This document shows, in pieces, positions 8,937 to 17,195 of a DNA stretch of 64,000 bases. Under the pieces are notes generated by a model. The model worked only from the letters and a program-made list of their open reading frames with translations, did not search any database and was not told the DNA's origin. The translations under genes and the position numbers were made by a program. Every line of letters begins with the position of its first letter. Within the stretch, counting starts at the first letter, position 1. Origin of the DNA: Ferruginibacter sp. (GTDB lineage: Bacteria; Bacteroidota; Bacteroidia; Chitinophagales; Chitinophagaceae); contig JAOQAK010000031.1 of NCBI GenBank assembly GCA_025963635.1, positions 1 through 64,000 on the forward strand, read 5' to 3'.

Positions 8937-9604
8937 TGGTCGGTGAATTTATAGCCCATTCCATATACCGACTTGATATAATCGGGTACACCGGCTTCTA
9001 TTAATTTTTTTCGTAGATTTTTAATATGGGTGTAGATAAAGTCATTGTTTCCTTCCAGGTCATCACCCCATAAATGTTCTGCGATAGCGTTTTTCGAGAT
9101 CACCCTTCCCTTGTTGCTGACAAGATATAGCAACAGATCATATTCTTTCCTGGTAAGTTCTACAGCCTCGTTGTTTAATGTTATCACTTTTGCCCGGGTA
9201 TCTATAATGATCTCTCTGAAATAAATGCAATTGTTGCCTTCAAAATTTCTTCTTCTTATAATAGCGGCTACCCTGGCGCTAAGTTCCGAAAGGTGAAAGG
9301 GTTTGGATAAATAATCGTCTGCTCCCAGCTTTAGGCCAGCGACTTTATCATCCAGTGAATTTTTAGCCGAGATGATCAATACGCCATCAAGTTTATTATT
9401 GGCCTTCAATTCTTTCAGGATCTCGAGTCCGCTGCCTCCCGGAAGCATGAGGTCGAGCAGGATACAATCATAGTCAAAACTTTCGGTTTTATCAAGTGCA
9501 CTGGCAAAGTCCGCGGCGGTTTCGCAAACATACATTTCGCCCCTGAGGTAAGTGACAATGCTTTCGCTCAGTGCTTTTTCATCTTCTATGATCAGAATTT
9601 TCAC
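8933..9604 (-). CDS. OmpR/PhoB-family response regulator
   Basis: A 223-residue two-domain regulator. The receiver domain (1-120) has the acidic pair Glu7-Asp8, the phosphorylated Asp51 in CILLDLMLPG, and the conserved Lys in LSKPF near 101. The DNA-binding winged helix (about 125-223) carries the typical ELTRKEYDLLLYL and HIKNLRKKL stretches and ends in SVYGMGYKF. It is the first gene of the minus-strand set and partners the kinase that overlaps its end. The 184-bp divergent gap with the acetyltransferase should hold its promoter. Its likely targets are the efflux genes downstream. Confidence 0.93.
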   Translation of the reverse strand: MKILIIEDEKALSESIVTYLRGEMYVCETAADFASALDKTESFDYDCILLDLMLPGGSGLEILKELKANNKLDGVLIISAKNSLDDKVAGLKLGADDYLSKPFHLSELSARVAAIIRRRNFEGNNCIYFREIIIDTRAKVITLNNEAVELTRKEYDLLLYLVSNKGRVISKNAIAEHLWGDDLEGNNDFIYTHIKNLRKKLIEAGVPDYIKSVYGMGYKFTDQ

Positions 9605-9788
9605 TATTAATTTTGCATAAAGTACGGAATCAATTCTGAACTGAAGTTGAAGAAAAAGCTTTTATCAAAAACACACGGCTTTTTGCCAAATAAATTCCTG
9701 CTGAATCGTGCTTTTTGTAACTAAATTTATTTATTTCGTAATGGATACCAGCGATCATCGCTTACTTGAATCATCTAAATAAAATAAA

Positions 9789-10208
9789 ATGAAAATATCA
9801 TTGGCAACAAATGAAGTCGAAATTTTGAAGTGCTGGAATGTGATGAAAGTGCTGAGGCCGCACCTGAAAGAGGGTGAATTTGTTTCCATGGTAATCGAAA
9901 TGATTTCGGAAGGGTATCATCTTGCTTATATCGAAGAAGACGGCATAGCGGTATCGGCGGTCGGCTATCGTTTTCAACAGTTTTTATTTAATGGAAGGCA
10001 CTGTTATATTGATGACCTTGCAACCATCCCCGGCAGAATGGGTAAGGGATATGCAGGCAAACTGATCGACTATGTGGTGGAAGTTTGTAAGCACAAAGGG
10101 TTGAAATCCATTACGCTTGATTCTGGTTTCAACAGGATCGATGCCCACAGGTTTTATCTTCAAAAGCGGTTTGAAATCGCGTCCTTACACTTTTTAAAGA
10201 AAATATAG
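9789..10208 (+). CDS. GNAT-family N-acetyltransferase
   Basis: A 139-residue single-domain protein with the GNAT fold. Strands lead to YIDDLATIPGRMGKGYAGKL, where R-x-x-G-K-G-Y-A is the acetyl-CoA pyrophosphate-binding motif A. This is followed by a helix and the motif B region (ITLDSGFNRIDAHRFYLQKRF), typical of small-molecule or protein-terminal acetyltransferases. The substrate cannot be told from sequence. It is divergent from the response regulator gene and has no operon partner. Start at ATG 9789 after an AT-rich leader. Confidence 0.85.
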   Translation: MKISLATNEVEILKCWNVMKVLRPHLKEGEFVSMVIEMISEGYHLAYIEEDGIAVSAVGYRFQQFLFNGRHCYIDDLATIPGRMGKGYAGKLIDYVVEVCKHKGLKSITLDSGFNRIDAHRFYLQKRFEIASLHFLKKI

Positions 10209-10403
10209 TATCGGCATTTGTTAGAGGTTCGTAGTACTCTTTTGTTGTCGCTGTTGTTAAATAGGGATAGACAATGGCTGGTCACGTACACAATGACACA
10301 AAGACATGTTATCAAAAAGGTTGGTAATAGAACTTATTCTACATCAAATAGGCCGGATCGTCTAAACTCAATAACGAATAAATTTAGACATTTGTGCTGC
10401 TAA

Positions 10404-10711
10404 TTACCTCCGTAACACCAACCTATGAACGACAAAGCTTTCCACCGTAAGGCTGGCATTGTATTTATCAATTCCGGCCAACACCCGGCAGTTGACTTAA
10501 ATCCACTGTTTCCCGGAGATTTCGTTTTCAATCCTATTTTTCACACCATCAAAATGCCGCCAACGGCAACAGGGGAATATTCTTTTTATTCCACATCAAT
10601 TTTAAACGGGCAAAACGATCGATTTTCGCAAAGTAATCGCCTGTCTTGATATGACTTTCAACTAGTTCTGAATACCAGCTGCCAATATGAAGTAAATAAT
10701 GACCGGGAACA
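10404..10711 (-). pseudogene. Decayed protein-coding remnant, function unknown
   Basis: Reading the minus strand from about 10711 gives a coding-like stretch (GHYLLHIGSWYSELVE, then KIDRFARLKLMWNKK) that stops at 10549. A one-frame shift continues as FDGVKNRIENEISGKQWI, meets an in-frame TAA, and carries on in the same frame as VLAGIDKYNASLTVESF to a stop at 10404-10406. One frameshift plus one nonsense codon in an otherwise protein-like sequence indicates decay. The 5' end is lost against the plus-strand gene at 10742. It fills much of the 533-bp gap 10209-10741; the remainder (10209-10403) shows nothing recognisable. Confidence 0.4.
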
Positions 10712-10741
10712 ATGATCCCTTGGGAAACAAAAAATAAGGTT

Positions 10742-11152
10742 ATGAAAATAGAAAATATCATAGAGGATATCAAGCAGGATATAATTGAATTAAAAGACAG
10801 GCTGGAAGAAAGAGTCAAGCAGTATAACCCTGATCTTAATTTTTCGGTAACCCTGCCCGGGATTGAAGAACTGGCTACGATAAAATCGATCGCATTAATG
10901 ATCGAAGAGGCTAATACAATATATTATTTGAGTGTTCATGTTCACACCCATAATGGCAACCGGGTATTTGAAAATGATCCCAAAAAAATTATCGATAACC
11001 AGTTGGTACCCTATCACCACCGGCATCCTTTCCAGGACAGTTTTGTAGATTTATTGCGGGATATTATCAAAAAAAATAAGCATAAGAGAAAATCAGAAAA
11101 TAAGCTGCACCTACCCTATAACGACATTCATGAATATGTCAATTCTGCATAG
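10742..11152 (+). CDS. Hypothetical cytoplasmic protein
   Basis: A 136-residue protein from the ATG at 10742, which follows an AAGG-like stretch; an in-frame ATG 30 bp upstream is less likely. The N-terminal 30 residues form an amphipathic charged helix (IEDIKQDIIELKDRLEERV). The middle is mixed alpha/beta with a His-rich stretch (SVHVHTHNG, then PYHHRHPFQ), and the tail is strongly basic (KKNKHKRKSENK). There is no signal peptide or membrane helix. The histidines could bind metal, but I recognise no family. Confidence 0.55.
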   Translation: MKIENIIEDIKQDIIELKDRLEERVKQYNPDLNFSVTLPGIEELATIKSIALMIEEANTIYYLSVHVHTHNGNRVFENDPKKIIDNQLVPYHHRHPFQDSFVDLLRDIIKKNKHKRKSENKLHLPYNDIHEYVNSA

Positions 11153-11218
11153 TTTGTATCAAAAGGGCTAAGTTTCAATGAATTTCATTTTTGAGGAATC
11201 CGGATGGTTACGGGATAG

Positions 11219-11770
11219 CTAATTCCGATGCTTTGAAAAAGCATCAAAGCCAATATACAGGCTTGTATAATGAAAATTTTTATCGTGCCACATGCCTGCA
11301 GAACTGTTTTCAATTCCATGTGCTGTTTGGATACGCATTCCCGCACTGATTCGATTGATACGATACCCAACGGCAACAGCGCCAAATACCGCCGCAACGG
11401 AAGGGCGTGAATAATCTCCGGCAGATGCTATCTTACCACCCATCTCGCCCAATCCTACCTGGGGCTCAATAAAAAAGTGACCAATATTTTGTTTATAACC
11501 CAACAGAAAAGGAACCAACCGGGTAGTCTCTTGCGTTTTCGCAGCAAAATCTTTCAATTTAAACATTGAAACACCGCCTGAGATGGTGAGCTGCCCGTTT
11601 CCGCCAATTCCATACAATCCTCTTATAAATCCACCAAATCCCTGGTCGTTTTGGTAAATTGGGACAGTGCCCTCTAACTGAACATTTATGGTATTAGTTC
11701 CCTTTTGTGCCTTCAAGGTCACGCATAAAAGGATAAAACAACTAAAAAATAATAAAATAGGTCGCCGCAT
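11219..11770 (-). CDS. Secreted outer-membrane beta-barrel protein, 3' end probably frameshifted
   Basis: From the ATG at 11770 (an alternative is 11779) the product starts with a Sec signal (MRRPILLFFSCFILL, cleaved near LKAQ). Alternating polar and hydrophobic strands follow, such as VQLEGTVPIY, GFIRGLYGIG, VPFLLGYKQNIGHFFIEPQ and VAVGYRINRISAGMRI, consistent with a small beta-barrel of 8-10 strands. As read, the protein ends at SKHRN. Removing one T from the T5 run just upstream continues it as QSIGISYPVTIRIPQK to a stop at 11185, a much more barrel-like C-terminus. An indel, or a sequencing error, at that T run is therefore likely. Ligand and role are unknown. Confidence 0.6.
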   Translation of the reverse strand: MRRPILLFFSCFILLCVTLKAQKGTNTINVQLEGTVPIYQNDQGFGGFIRGLYGIGGNGQLTISGGVSMFKLKDFAAKTQETTRLVPFLLGYKQNIGHFFIEPQVGLGEMGGKIASAGDYSRPSVAAVFGAVAVGYRINRISAGMRIQTAHGIENSSAGMWHDKNFHYTSLYIGFDAFSKHRN

Positions 11771-12055
11771 ACAATCCATTATAAAGCTGAAAAAACAGGA
11801 AAGAATTTCTGAAATAAGAGAAGATAAACATAACAACTGCTGCTTAAGGCCCGTCGAAAAAAGCGTCATCCCAACAAACCAAGGAATCAGTTATCATAAA
11901 ATACCCATGGCTTAATGAGTAACAGCAATTATGCATTATTGACATATTGAAATTGTTAATGATCCTTTATCCGCCAAATTGTAGCCAACGACCGGAAAGG
12001 CACAGAAATTGTACTTTTCTATGCATCAACACGTACAGGAAGGATTAAATTAAAA

Positions 12056-12400
12056 ATGAAATCTCAGATCATGGCTGCTACTAACAAATCGTTTAAAGAC
12101 GTTATTAATAGTGATAAACCGGTATTGGTAGATTTTTCTGCCGAATGGTGTGGCCCGTGCAAAATGATGGCACCAATATTAAAGGAATTGAAGGATTCGA
12201 TGAAGGATGCGGTAACAATTATTAAAATTGATGTAGATAAAAACCCCAAGGTTGCTGCTGCTTACCAGATACAGGGCGTGCCCACCTTGATGATCTTTCA
12301 GAAAGGAATGATCAAATGGCGCCAGTCGGGGGTTATCCCGGCAAAACAGTTAGAAAAAATCATTCATGCCAATACAGTCGCTGTAAACCAGGGAGTCTGA
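12056..12400 (+). CDS. trxA: Thioredoxin
   Basis: A 114-residue protein covering a complete thioredoxin fold. It has the redox active site WCGPC (Trp31-Cys32-Gly33-Pro34-Cys35), the buried Asp in VLVDFSAEW, and the cis-proline loop [11 protein letters not shown]. It reduces disulfides in cytoplasmic proteins using thioredoxin reductase. The six residues before ATNKSF may include an alternative start at Met6. It is monocistronic here, upstream of the hibernation factor and cytochrome bd genes on the same strand. The 286-bp gap after it shows nothing clear. Confidence 0.92.
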   Translation: MKSQIMAATNKSFKDVINSDKPVLVDFSAEWCGPCKMMAPILKELKDSMKDAVTIIKIDVDKNPKVAAAYQIQGVPTLMIFQKGMIKWRQSGVIPAKQLEKIIHANTVAVNQGV

Positions 12401-12686
12401 AAATCAAACCAATAAATTCTTCGGGTCAGGCTCCCTGGCATTAGAAGAGCACTTTTTTCAATTCCGTTCACTGCCTTTGTGCAAAAGAAGTTTTTCTTAA
12501 TGAAAAATAATACGCCCGTCCTGCTAGAAAATTGATTGGGGATGGTATTGATTGTATGCTATAAGCGCCACACGAAAGAGGGAAAAGTATTGTTAATAAA
12601 GGCTGAATAACAAATGGGCGGCAAGATACACGCTGTACCTTTACCATATGCTCAAATCGCATACTCAATTCAAAAAATAAGCACAT

Positions 12687-13010
12687 ATGAAAACAACGAT
12701 TCAATCAATCGGTTTTACCGCAAGTGAAGAACTCACTGAATTTATCAAGGAAAAAACCGCCAAATTAGGACTGCATTTCGAAAATATCCTCAGTAGCGAA
12801 GTTTGTTTAAGTACAGATAAATCTTCCACCAATGAAAATAAAGTTTGCGACATCCGGCTCCTCATTCCCGGAAACGACCTGATGGCAAAAGCACAATGCA
12901 AAACATTTGAAGAGGCTACAGTACACGCTTGTGACGCACTAACCAGGCAAATAGAAAAGCACAAAACAAAAATTCAAAATAAAAGAGGATTGGCAGATAT
13001 TACAGAATAG
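12687..13010 (+). CDS. hpf: Ribosome hibernation-promoting factor (HPF/RaiA family, short form)
   Basis: A 107-residue protein matching the short HPF/YfiA fold: an N-terminal strand (TIQSIGFTASEELTEFI), a helix, a DIRLLIPGNDLMAKAQ strand pair, and a C-terminal helix with paired basic residues (LTRQIEKHKTKIQNK) that lies along the 16S decoding region. It binds 30S subunits in stationary phase or stress and blocks translation. It lacks the long-HPF C-terminal dimerisation domain. It precedes cydAB but is separated from it by a perfect 25-bp inverted repeat, so the two are probably separate transcripts. Confidence 0.85.
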   Translation: MKTTIQSIGFTASEELTEFIKEKTAKLGLHFENILSSEVCLSTDKSSTNENKVCDIRLLIPGNDLMAKAQCKTFEEATVHACDALTRQIEKHKTKIQNKRGLADITE

Positions 13011-13090
13011 TCCGGATTGCAGATTTTTGAACCAGTTTCATTAAATTTACAATATTGAATGAAATTATGAGTTCGGAAAATTATAACATC

Positions 13091-13141
13091 AACAGTAATA
13101 AAAAAGCGGACAAAATTTTTGTCCGCTTTTTTATTACTGTT
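13091..13141. terminator. Perfect 25-bp inverted repeat, probable bidirectional terminator ahead of cydA
   Basis: Arm 1 (13091-13115) and arm 2 (13117-13141) are exact reverse complements with a single T between them. The core is GCGGACAAAA / TTTTGTCCGC, flanked by A and T tracts and AACAGTAATA / TATTACTGTT ends. A T-run follows the GC-rich core on either strand, as in an intrinsic terminator. It ends 14 bp before the cydA start codon, which is unusually close for a terminator that should insulate cydA. Confidence 0.8.
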
Positions 13142-13155
13142 GTCTAAAAATCTTT

Positions 13156-14538
13156 ATGGAAACAGAAATTTTAGCAAGGATACAGTTTGCATTTACCATT
13201 GGCTTTCACTACATCTATCCACCGATGAGTATTGGTTTAGGGTTGATATTGGTAATCATGGAAGGCATGTATGTGAAAACCGGCAATATGATTTATGAGC
13301 AGATGACACGTTTCTGGATCAGGATTTTTGCCCTTATTTATGGGATTGGAGTAGCCACGGGGATCATTATGGAATTTGAGTTTGGCACCAATTGGGCCAC
13401 TTATTCAAAATACGTAGGCGATATTTTTGGAAGCGCCCTCGCTGCAGAGGGGATTTTCGCATTTGCGCTGGAATCGATTTTTTTAGGAGTGCTCTTGTTT
13501 GGCTGGAACAGGGTAAGTGCCAGGGTGCATCTTTTTTCTACGCTGATGGTCTTTTTAGGGTCGGCATTTTCAGCTGTATGGATCGTGGTGGCCAATAGCT
13601 GGCAACAAACGCCGGCAGGTTTTCATATTGTTGGGGAAGGATTAAATGCCAGGGCTGAAGTAACGAATTTCTGGACAATGGTATTTAATCCGTCGAGCAT
13701 GGAACGCCTGACGCATGTGTGGATCGGTGCTATTTTGGCTGGCGCATTTTTAGTGCTCAGTGTCAATGCCTATTATATCAGAAAAAGAAAGTTCCTCGAA
13801 ATAGCCATACCTGCTTTTAAAATCTCGTTGGTGGTAGCTACGATATTTTCAATTGCGCAGTTATTTGCAGGTAGCGTCAGCGCGGAAGGCGTTGCGGTAA
13901 ACCAACCCGCAAAACTGGCAACTTTGGAAGGGCATTATGATAGCAGCGCGGTTGCCGATATGTACCTGTTTGGTTGGGTAGATCAAAAAAAAGAAAAGGT
14001 GGCGGGGATTAAAATTCCTGCAGGTCTTAGTTTCCTTGTACATAAAAATTTTAATGCCCCGGTAACAGGCTTACATGCGTTCGCAAAAGATGACCGGCCA
14101 CAACAGGTAAACGCCGTTTTCCAGTTTTACCACATCATGATCGCGATCGGGATCAGCCTGATTGCATTAACGCTCTTTGCCTGTTATCGATGGCGCAAGG
14201 GAACCCTGTTTGAAACAAAATGGCTGATGACGATTTTTGTATGGTCTGTTGTATTGCCTCAAATCGCCAACGAAACAGGTTGGTTTGCGGCCGAAATGGG
14301 TAGGCAGCCCTGGGTAGTATATGGACTGTTAAGAACATCCAATGCCTTATCCAAGACTGTATCAGCTAACCAGATCATTTTTTCACTGGTACTTTTTACA
14401 TTGGTGTACATCATATTATTCATCCTGTTCATTTACCTGCTGGATAAGAAGATTAAACACGGGCCGCAATCTTATGGCGAAAAAGATGTGATAGCAGAAG
14501 GTAGCCGTGGCGAAAACCCTTTATTAAATCATTCATGA
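13156..14538 (+). CDS. cydA: Cytochrome bd quinol oxidase subunit I
   Basis: A 460-residue integral membrane protein that carries the haems of cytochrome bd and reduces oxygen with quinol at low oxygen tension. Visible landmarks are the haem-ligand His18 in GFHYIYPP, the proton-channel acids Glu98 and Glu106 (AAEGIFAFALESIF), His187 in RLTHVWIGA, and the GRQPW motif near the C-terminal helices. It has about nine helices. The quinol-binding Q-loop is the short type, unlike the long loop of E. coli CydA. It is followed 10 bp downstream by cydB. The inverted repeat directly upstream suggests insulation or leader control. Confidence 0.95.
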   Translation: METEILARIQFAFTIGFHYIYPPMSIGLGLILVIMEGMYVKTGNMIYEQMTRFWIRIFALIYGIGVATGIIMEFEFGTNWATYSKYVGDIFGSALAAEGIFAFALESIFLGVLLFGWNRVSARVHLFSTLMVFLGSAFSAVWIVVANSWQQTPAGFHIVGEGLNARAEVTNFWTMVFNPSSMERLTHVWIGAILAGAFLVLSVNAYYIRKRKFLEIAIPAFKISLVVATIFSIAQLFAGSVSAEGVAVNQPAKLATLEGHYDSSAVADMYLFGWVDQKKEKVAGIKIPAGLSFLVHKNFNAPVTGLHAFAKDDRPQQVNAVFQFYHIMIAIGISLIALTLFACYRWRKGTLFETKWLMTIFVWSVVLPQIANETGWFAAEMGRQPWVVYGLLRTSNALSKTVSANQIIFSLVLFTLVYIILFILFIYLLDKKIKHGPQSYGEKDVIAEGSRGENPLLNHS

Positions 14539-14548
14539 ATTATTGACA

Positions 14549-15583
14549 ATGGAGACTTTGTTAGGATTAAGTTACAATGTTTGGTGGTTTCTTGTGTTTG
14601 GTGCGGTAATCAGCGGGTATGCTATTTTAGATGGCTTCGACCTCGGCGCCGGCGCATTGCATTTGTTTTTAAAAAAGGAGAATAGCAGGCGCATTGCATT
14701 GAATGCCATAGGCCCGGTTTGGGATGGAAACGAGGTATGGCTCGTAATCGCAGGTGGGGTTTTGTTTGCGGGGTTCCCGGTTGCTTATGCAGCCATATTT
14801 TCGGCTTTTTATGTTCCCTTTATGATTTTCCTCGTGGGGTTGATCTGGCGGGCCGTAGCCATTGAATTTAGAAGCAAGGAGCCTGGGATTAGCTGGCGAT
14901 TTACATGGGATGTGGTGTACTGCTTTTCCAGTATAGTAATCGCTTTGTCGCTGGGTTTAATGTTGGGGAATGTTGCATTGGGGATTCCATTGAATGCGCA
15001 GCACGAATTTGCCGGTGACTGGCTTTCCTTCTTTAACCCCTTCAGTATCATGATCGCCGTTACCACGCTGGCTTTGTTTATGATGCATGGCGCCATTTAT
15101 CTCACTATGAAAACTGAACACCGGCTGTTTATAAAACTAAACATCCTTTCAAAAAATTTCACGATCTTCTTTTTGGTCACTTTAGGACTATCTACTTTGT
15201 ATACCCTGTTGTATATACCACATCTCAGCGATCGTATCAGAAGCAATCCCACTTATTTTGCACTGCCGCTCATTATGTTTTTGGCGATAGCCAATATTCC
15301 GAGACAATTAAAAAAATCCAAATTCCGGTACGCATTCCTGAGTTCAGCAATCACCATTGCTGCACTGCTGGCTACGGTTGCACTTGAGGTATTCCCAAAC
15401 CTGTTATTTGCTACCAACGACGCAAAAAACAGCATTACGGTTGATAACGCGGCTTCTTCCCTAAAAACGATGAAGATCCTGCTGATGATCGCCGCAATCG
15501 GCACACCATTGGTAGCCACTTACACCACATTTGTTTTCTGGACTTTCAAAGGAAAAACCAAGCTGGATGAGATGAGTTATTGA
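14549..15583 (+). CDS. cydB: Cytochrome bd quinol oxidase subunit II
   Basis: A 344-residue protein from ATG 14549; a TTG six bases upstream is a less likely start. It shows the CydB signature near the N-terminus (GYAILDGFDLGAGALHLF, then GPVWDGNEVWLV, GGVLFAGFP) and eight to nine membrane helices. It pairs with CydA to form the heterodimeric oxidase in the inner membrane. It is co-transcribed with cydA (10-bp gap). A small CydX/CydY-type third subunit is not obvious downstream, where a convergent minus-strand gene begins. Confidence 0.95.
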   Translation: METLLGLSYNVWWFLVFGAVISGYAILDGFDLGAGALHLFLKKENSRRIALNAIGPVWDGNEVWLVIAGGVLFAGFPVAYAAIFSAFYVPFMIFLVGLIWRAVAIEFRSKEPGISWRFTWDVVYCFSSIVIALSLGLMLGNVALGIPLNAQHEFAGDWLSFFNPFSIMIAVTTLALFMMHGAIYLTMKTEHRLFIKLNILSKNFTIFFLVTLGLSTLYTLLYIPHLSDRIRSNPTYFALPLIMFLAIANIPRQLKKSKFRYAFLSSAITIAALLATVALEVFPNLLFATNDAKNSITVDNAASSLKTMKILLMIAAIGTPLVATYTTFVFWTFKGKTKLDEMSY

Positions 15584-15682
15584 ACTTTTTACTGGCAGCA
15601 ATGTGCATTTGAAAATGCCCCGCAACAAGATTAAAGAAGGAGGGAGTTTTAGAAGAATATCGTTGTTGAAGCATTAGCGTTT

Positions 15683-16210
15683 TCAGCCAGTCTTTCGCGG
15701 ATACTGGCTCCACTCTTTTAATTGCTGCTCATACTTTGCTGCTCTTTTTTCAGCAAAATAGTCCGCAGTTAAACTTATAGCAGCCTCCAGGGCAAGGGCC
15801 GCTCCCAATCCTACCCAAAAACTTCTGCCTGTTTTTTTTATAAAGAAAAGTACCAGTGCAAGGCCAGTTAGTATGCATGCCATTTCAGTGTATCGGTAAA
15901 CCAGGAAGTTTTTATTAACCTGTTCCATTCGTGGAATTTCTTTTGTTTGTAATACCGAAGGATCCATATCGTATGCGTAAACGATCCGCATCCTGTCCTT
16001 ATCTGATCTGTTGAAAACAACAGTTCCTGCCACCAGGTGCACCAAACCAATCACCAGTAAAGGAATAGCGGCGCCTTTACACCAATGTTTTTTAAGGTAA
16101 AAGAAAAAAACCAGCGCAAGTACAATGGCAGCAATGCCCACACAAATGAATAGCAGGCTTTCATTTTTTTCAGCATTAAAATAGTGTTCAATATCAGTCT
16201 TGGTGAGCAT
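15683..16210 (-). CDS. Four-helix membrane protein, function unknown
   Basis: A 175-residue protein with four predicted membrane segments, about 18-38, 46-66, 107-127 and 131-151. A soluble loop (67-105) lies between the second and third, and the C-terminal tail is charged (EKRAAKYEQQLKEW). There is no signal peptide or enzymatic motif. The gene is convergent with cydB and divergent from the Anbu gene. No named family is recognised. Confidence 0.6.
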   Translation of the reverse strand: MLTKTDIEHYFNAEKNESLLFICVGIAAIVLALVFFFYLKKHWCKGAAIPLLVIGLVHLVAGTVVFNRSDKDRMRIVYAYDMDPSVLQTKEIPRMEQVNKNFLVYRYTEMACILTGLALVLFFIKKTGRSFWVGLGAALALEAAISLTADYFAEKRAAKYEQQLKEWSQYPRKTG

Positions 16211-16442
16211 ACTTCAACAAAGTTAACGGCTATACTAGTTCTGCATTATTTTTAATCCTGCCGCGGGGGAATTATGATGGTACTAGTTGTTTTCCAGCCA
16301 GGGAAAGAGCGTTTTGGATGAAGGTAATTTCGCTGTTCAAATAAATATCACTTGCATTTGCCCCCGCAATCTTTAGAATGTTCCTTAATTTAGTAACCGA
16401 ACATGCAGGAACGGTACGCCGTTTAATAAACTTTTAAAAGAT

Positions 16443-17162
16443 ATGACCTATTGCCTTGGTATAAAAGTTAAAGAGGGATTGGTGGGGATTTCCGATACAC
16501 GTATTTCCGCCGGAACCAGCACAACGGTAAAGAAAAAAGTTTTCGTTGTGCAGAATGATCACGGAAGTTTTTTTATCATGACCAGCGGCTTACGTTCTGT
16601 GAGGGACAAAGCAGTCCATTATTTTAAAGAGATAATAGAGAGCGGCATCCGGTACGATAAACTCTATAAAGCGGTGAACGAATTTGGCGAACAGATAAAA
16701 AGAGTTGCGACGGAAGATGGTGAAGCCTTGACAAAGTCGGGGTACAAATTCAACCTGAATGCCATCGTAGGTGGCCAACTAAAAGGGGATGAGGAGCACC
16801 GGTTGTTTTTGTTGTATTCCGAAGGCAACTGGGTAGAACTTGACCAGGGAAGTCCATATGCGATCATCGGAAATTCCGGGCAGGGCAAAGCCATTTTAAA
16901 CCGCGTAGTAAATGAAAATATAACCATGCGGCAGGCCTTAAAAGCAGGCTACCTGTCTTTTGATTCTACCAGGGTAAGCTCCAACGATGTTGAATTTCCT
17001 ATTGATGTGGTTTTATATAAAAAAAACAGCTTCAACATGACTGAAGACAGGTACGAATACAGCGAGCTCGAAAATATTTCTGCCCTATGGAACCAGAAGC
17101 TAAAAAAATCCCTCGATGAGGTTCCGGAAGAGTGGATGGGAAAAGCGTTTGATAAATTATAG
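16443..17162 (+). CDS. Anbu, proteasome-like self-processed peptidase
   Basis: A 239-residue protein of the Anbu (ancestral beta subunit) branch of the 20S proteasome superfamily. It starts MTYCLGIKVKEGLVGISDTR: removal of Met exposes Thr as the catalytic N-terminal nucleophile, and the Asp of GISDTR and a following Lys complete the expected active-site set. The rest follows the Ntn-hydrolase sandwich (FFIMTSGLRSVRDKAV, FNLNAIVGGQ, YAIIGNSGQGK). Members assemble into open helical or ring oligomers with poorly defined substrates. The transglutaminase-like gene 33 bp downstream matches known Anbu neighbourhoods. The ATP-grasp and alpha-E proteins often found with it are not adjacent here. Confidence 0.9.
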   Translation: MTYCLGIKVKEGLVGISDTRISAGTSTTVKKKVFVVQNDHGSFFIMTSGLRSVRDKAVHYFKEIIESGIRYDKLYKAVNEFGEQIKRVATEDGEALTKSGYKFNLNAIVGGQLKGDEEHRLFLLYSEGNWVELDQGSPYAIIGNSGQGKAILNRVVNENITMRQALKAGYLSFDSTRVSSNDVEFPIDVVLYKKNSFNMTEDRYEYSELENISALWNQKLKKSLDEVPEEWMGKAFDKL

Positions 17163-17195
17163 GATTGAGAACAAAAGATATAAAACCAACTGCAC

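Noticed and set aside
10425..10649. Plus-strand 74-codon frame
   Set aside because: The opposite strand reads more like a decayed protein; this frame shows no family features.
13091..13141. Terminal inverted repeats of an insertion sequence
   Set aside because: The arms are adjacent with no transposase gene between them; a hairpin terminator explains them better.
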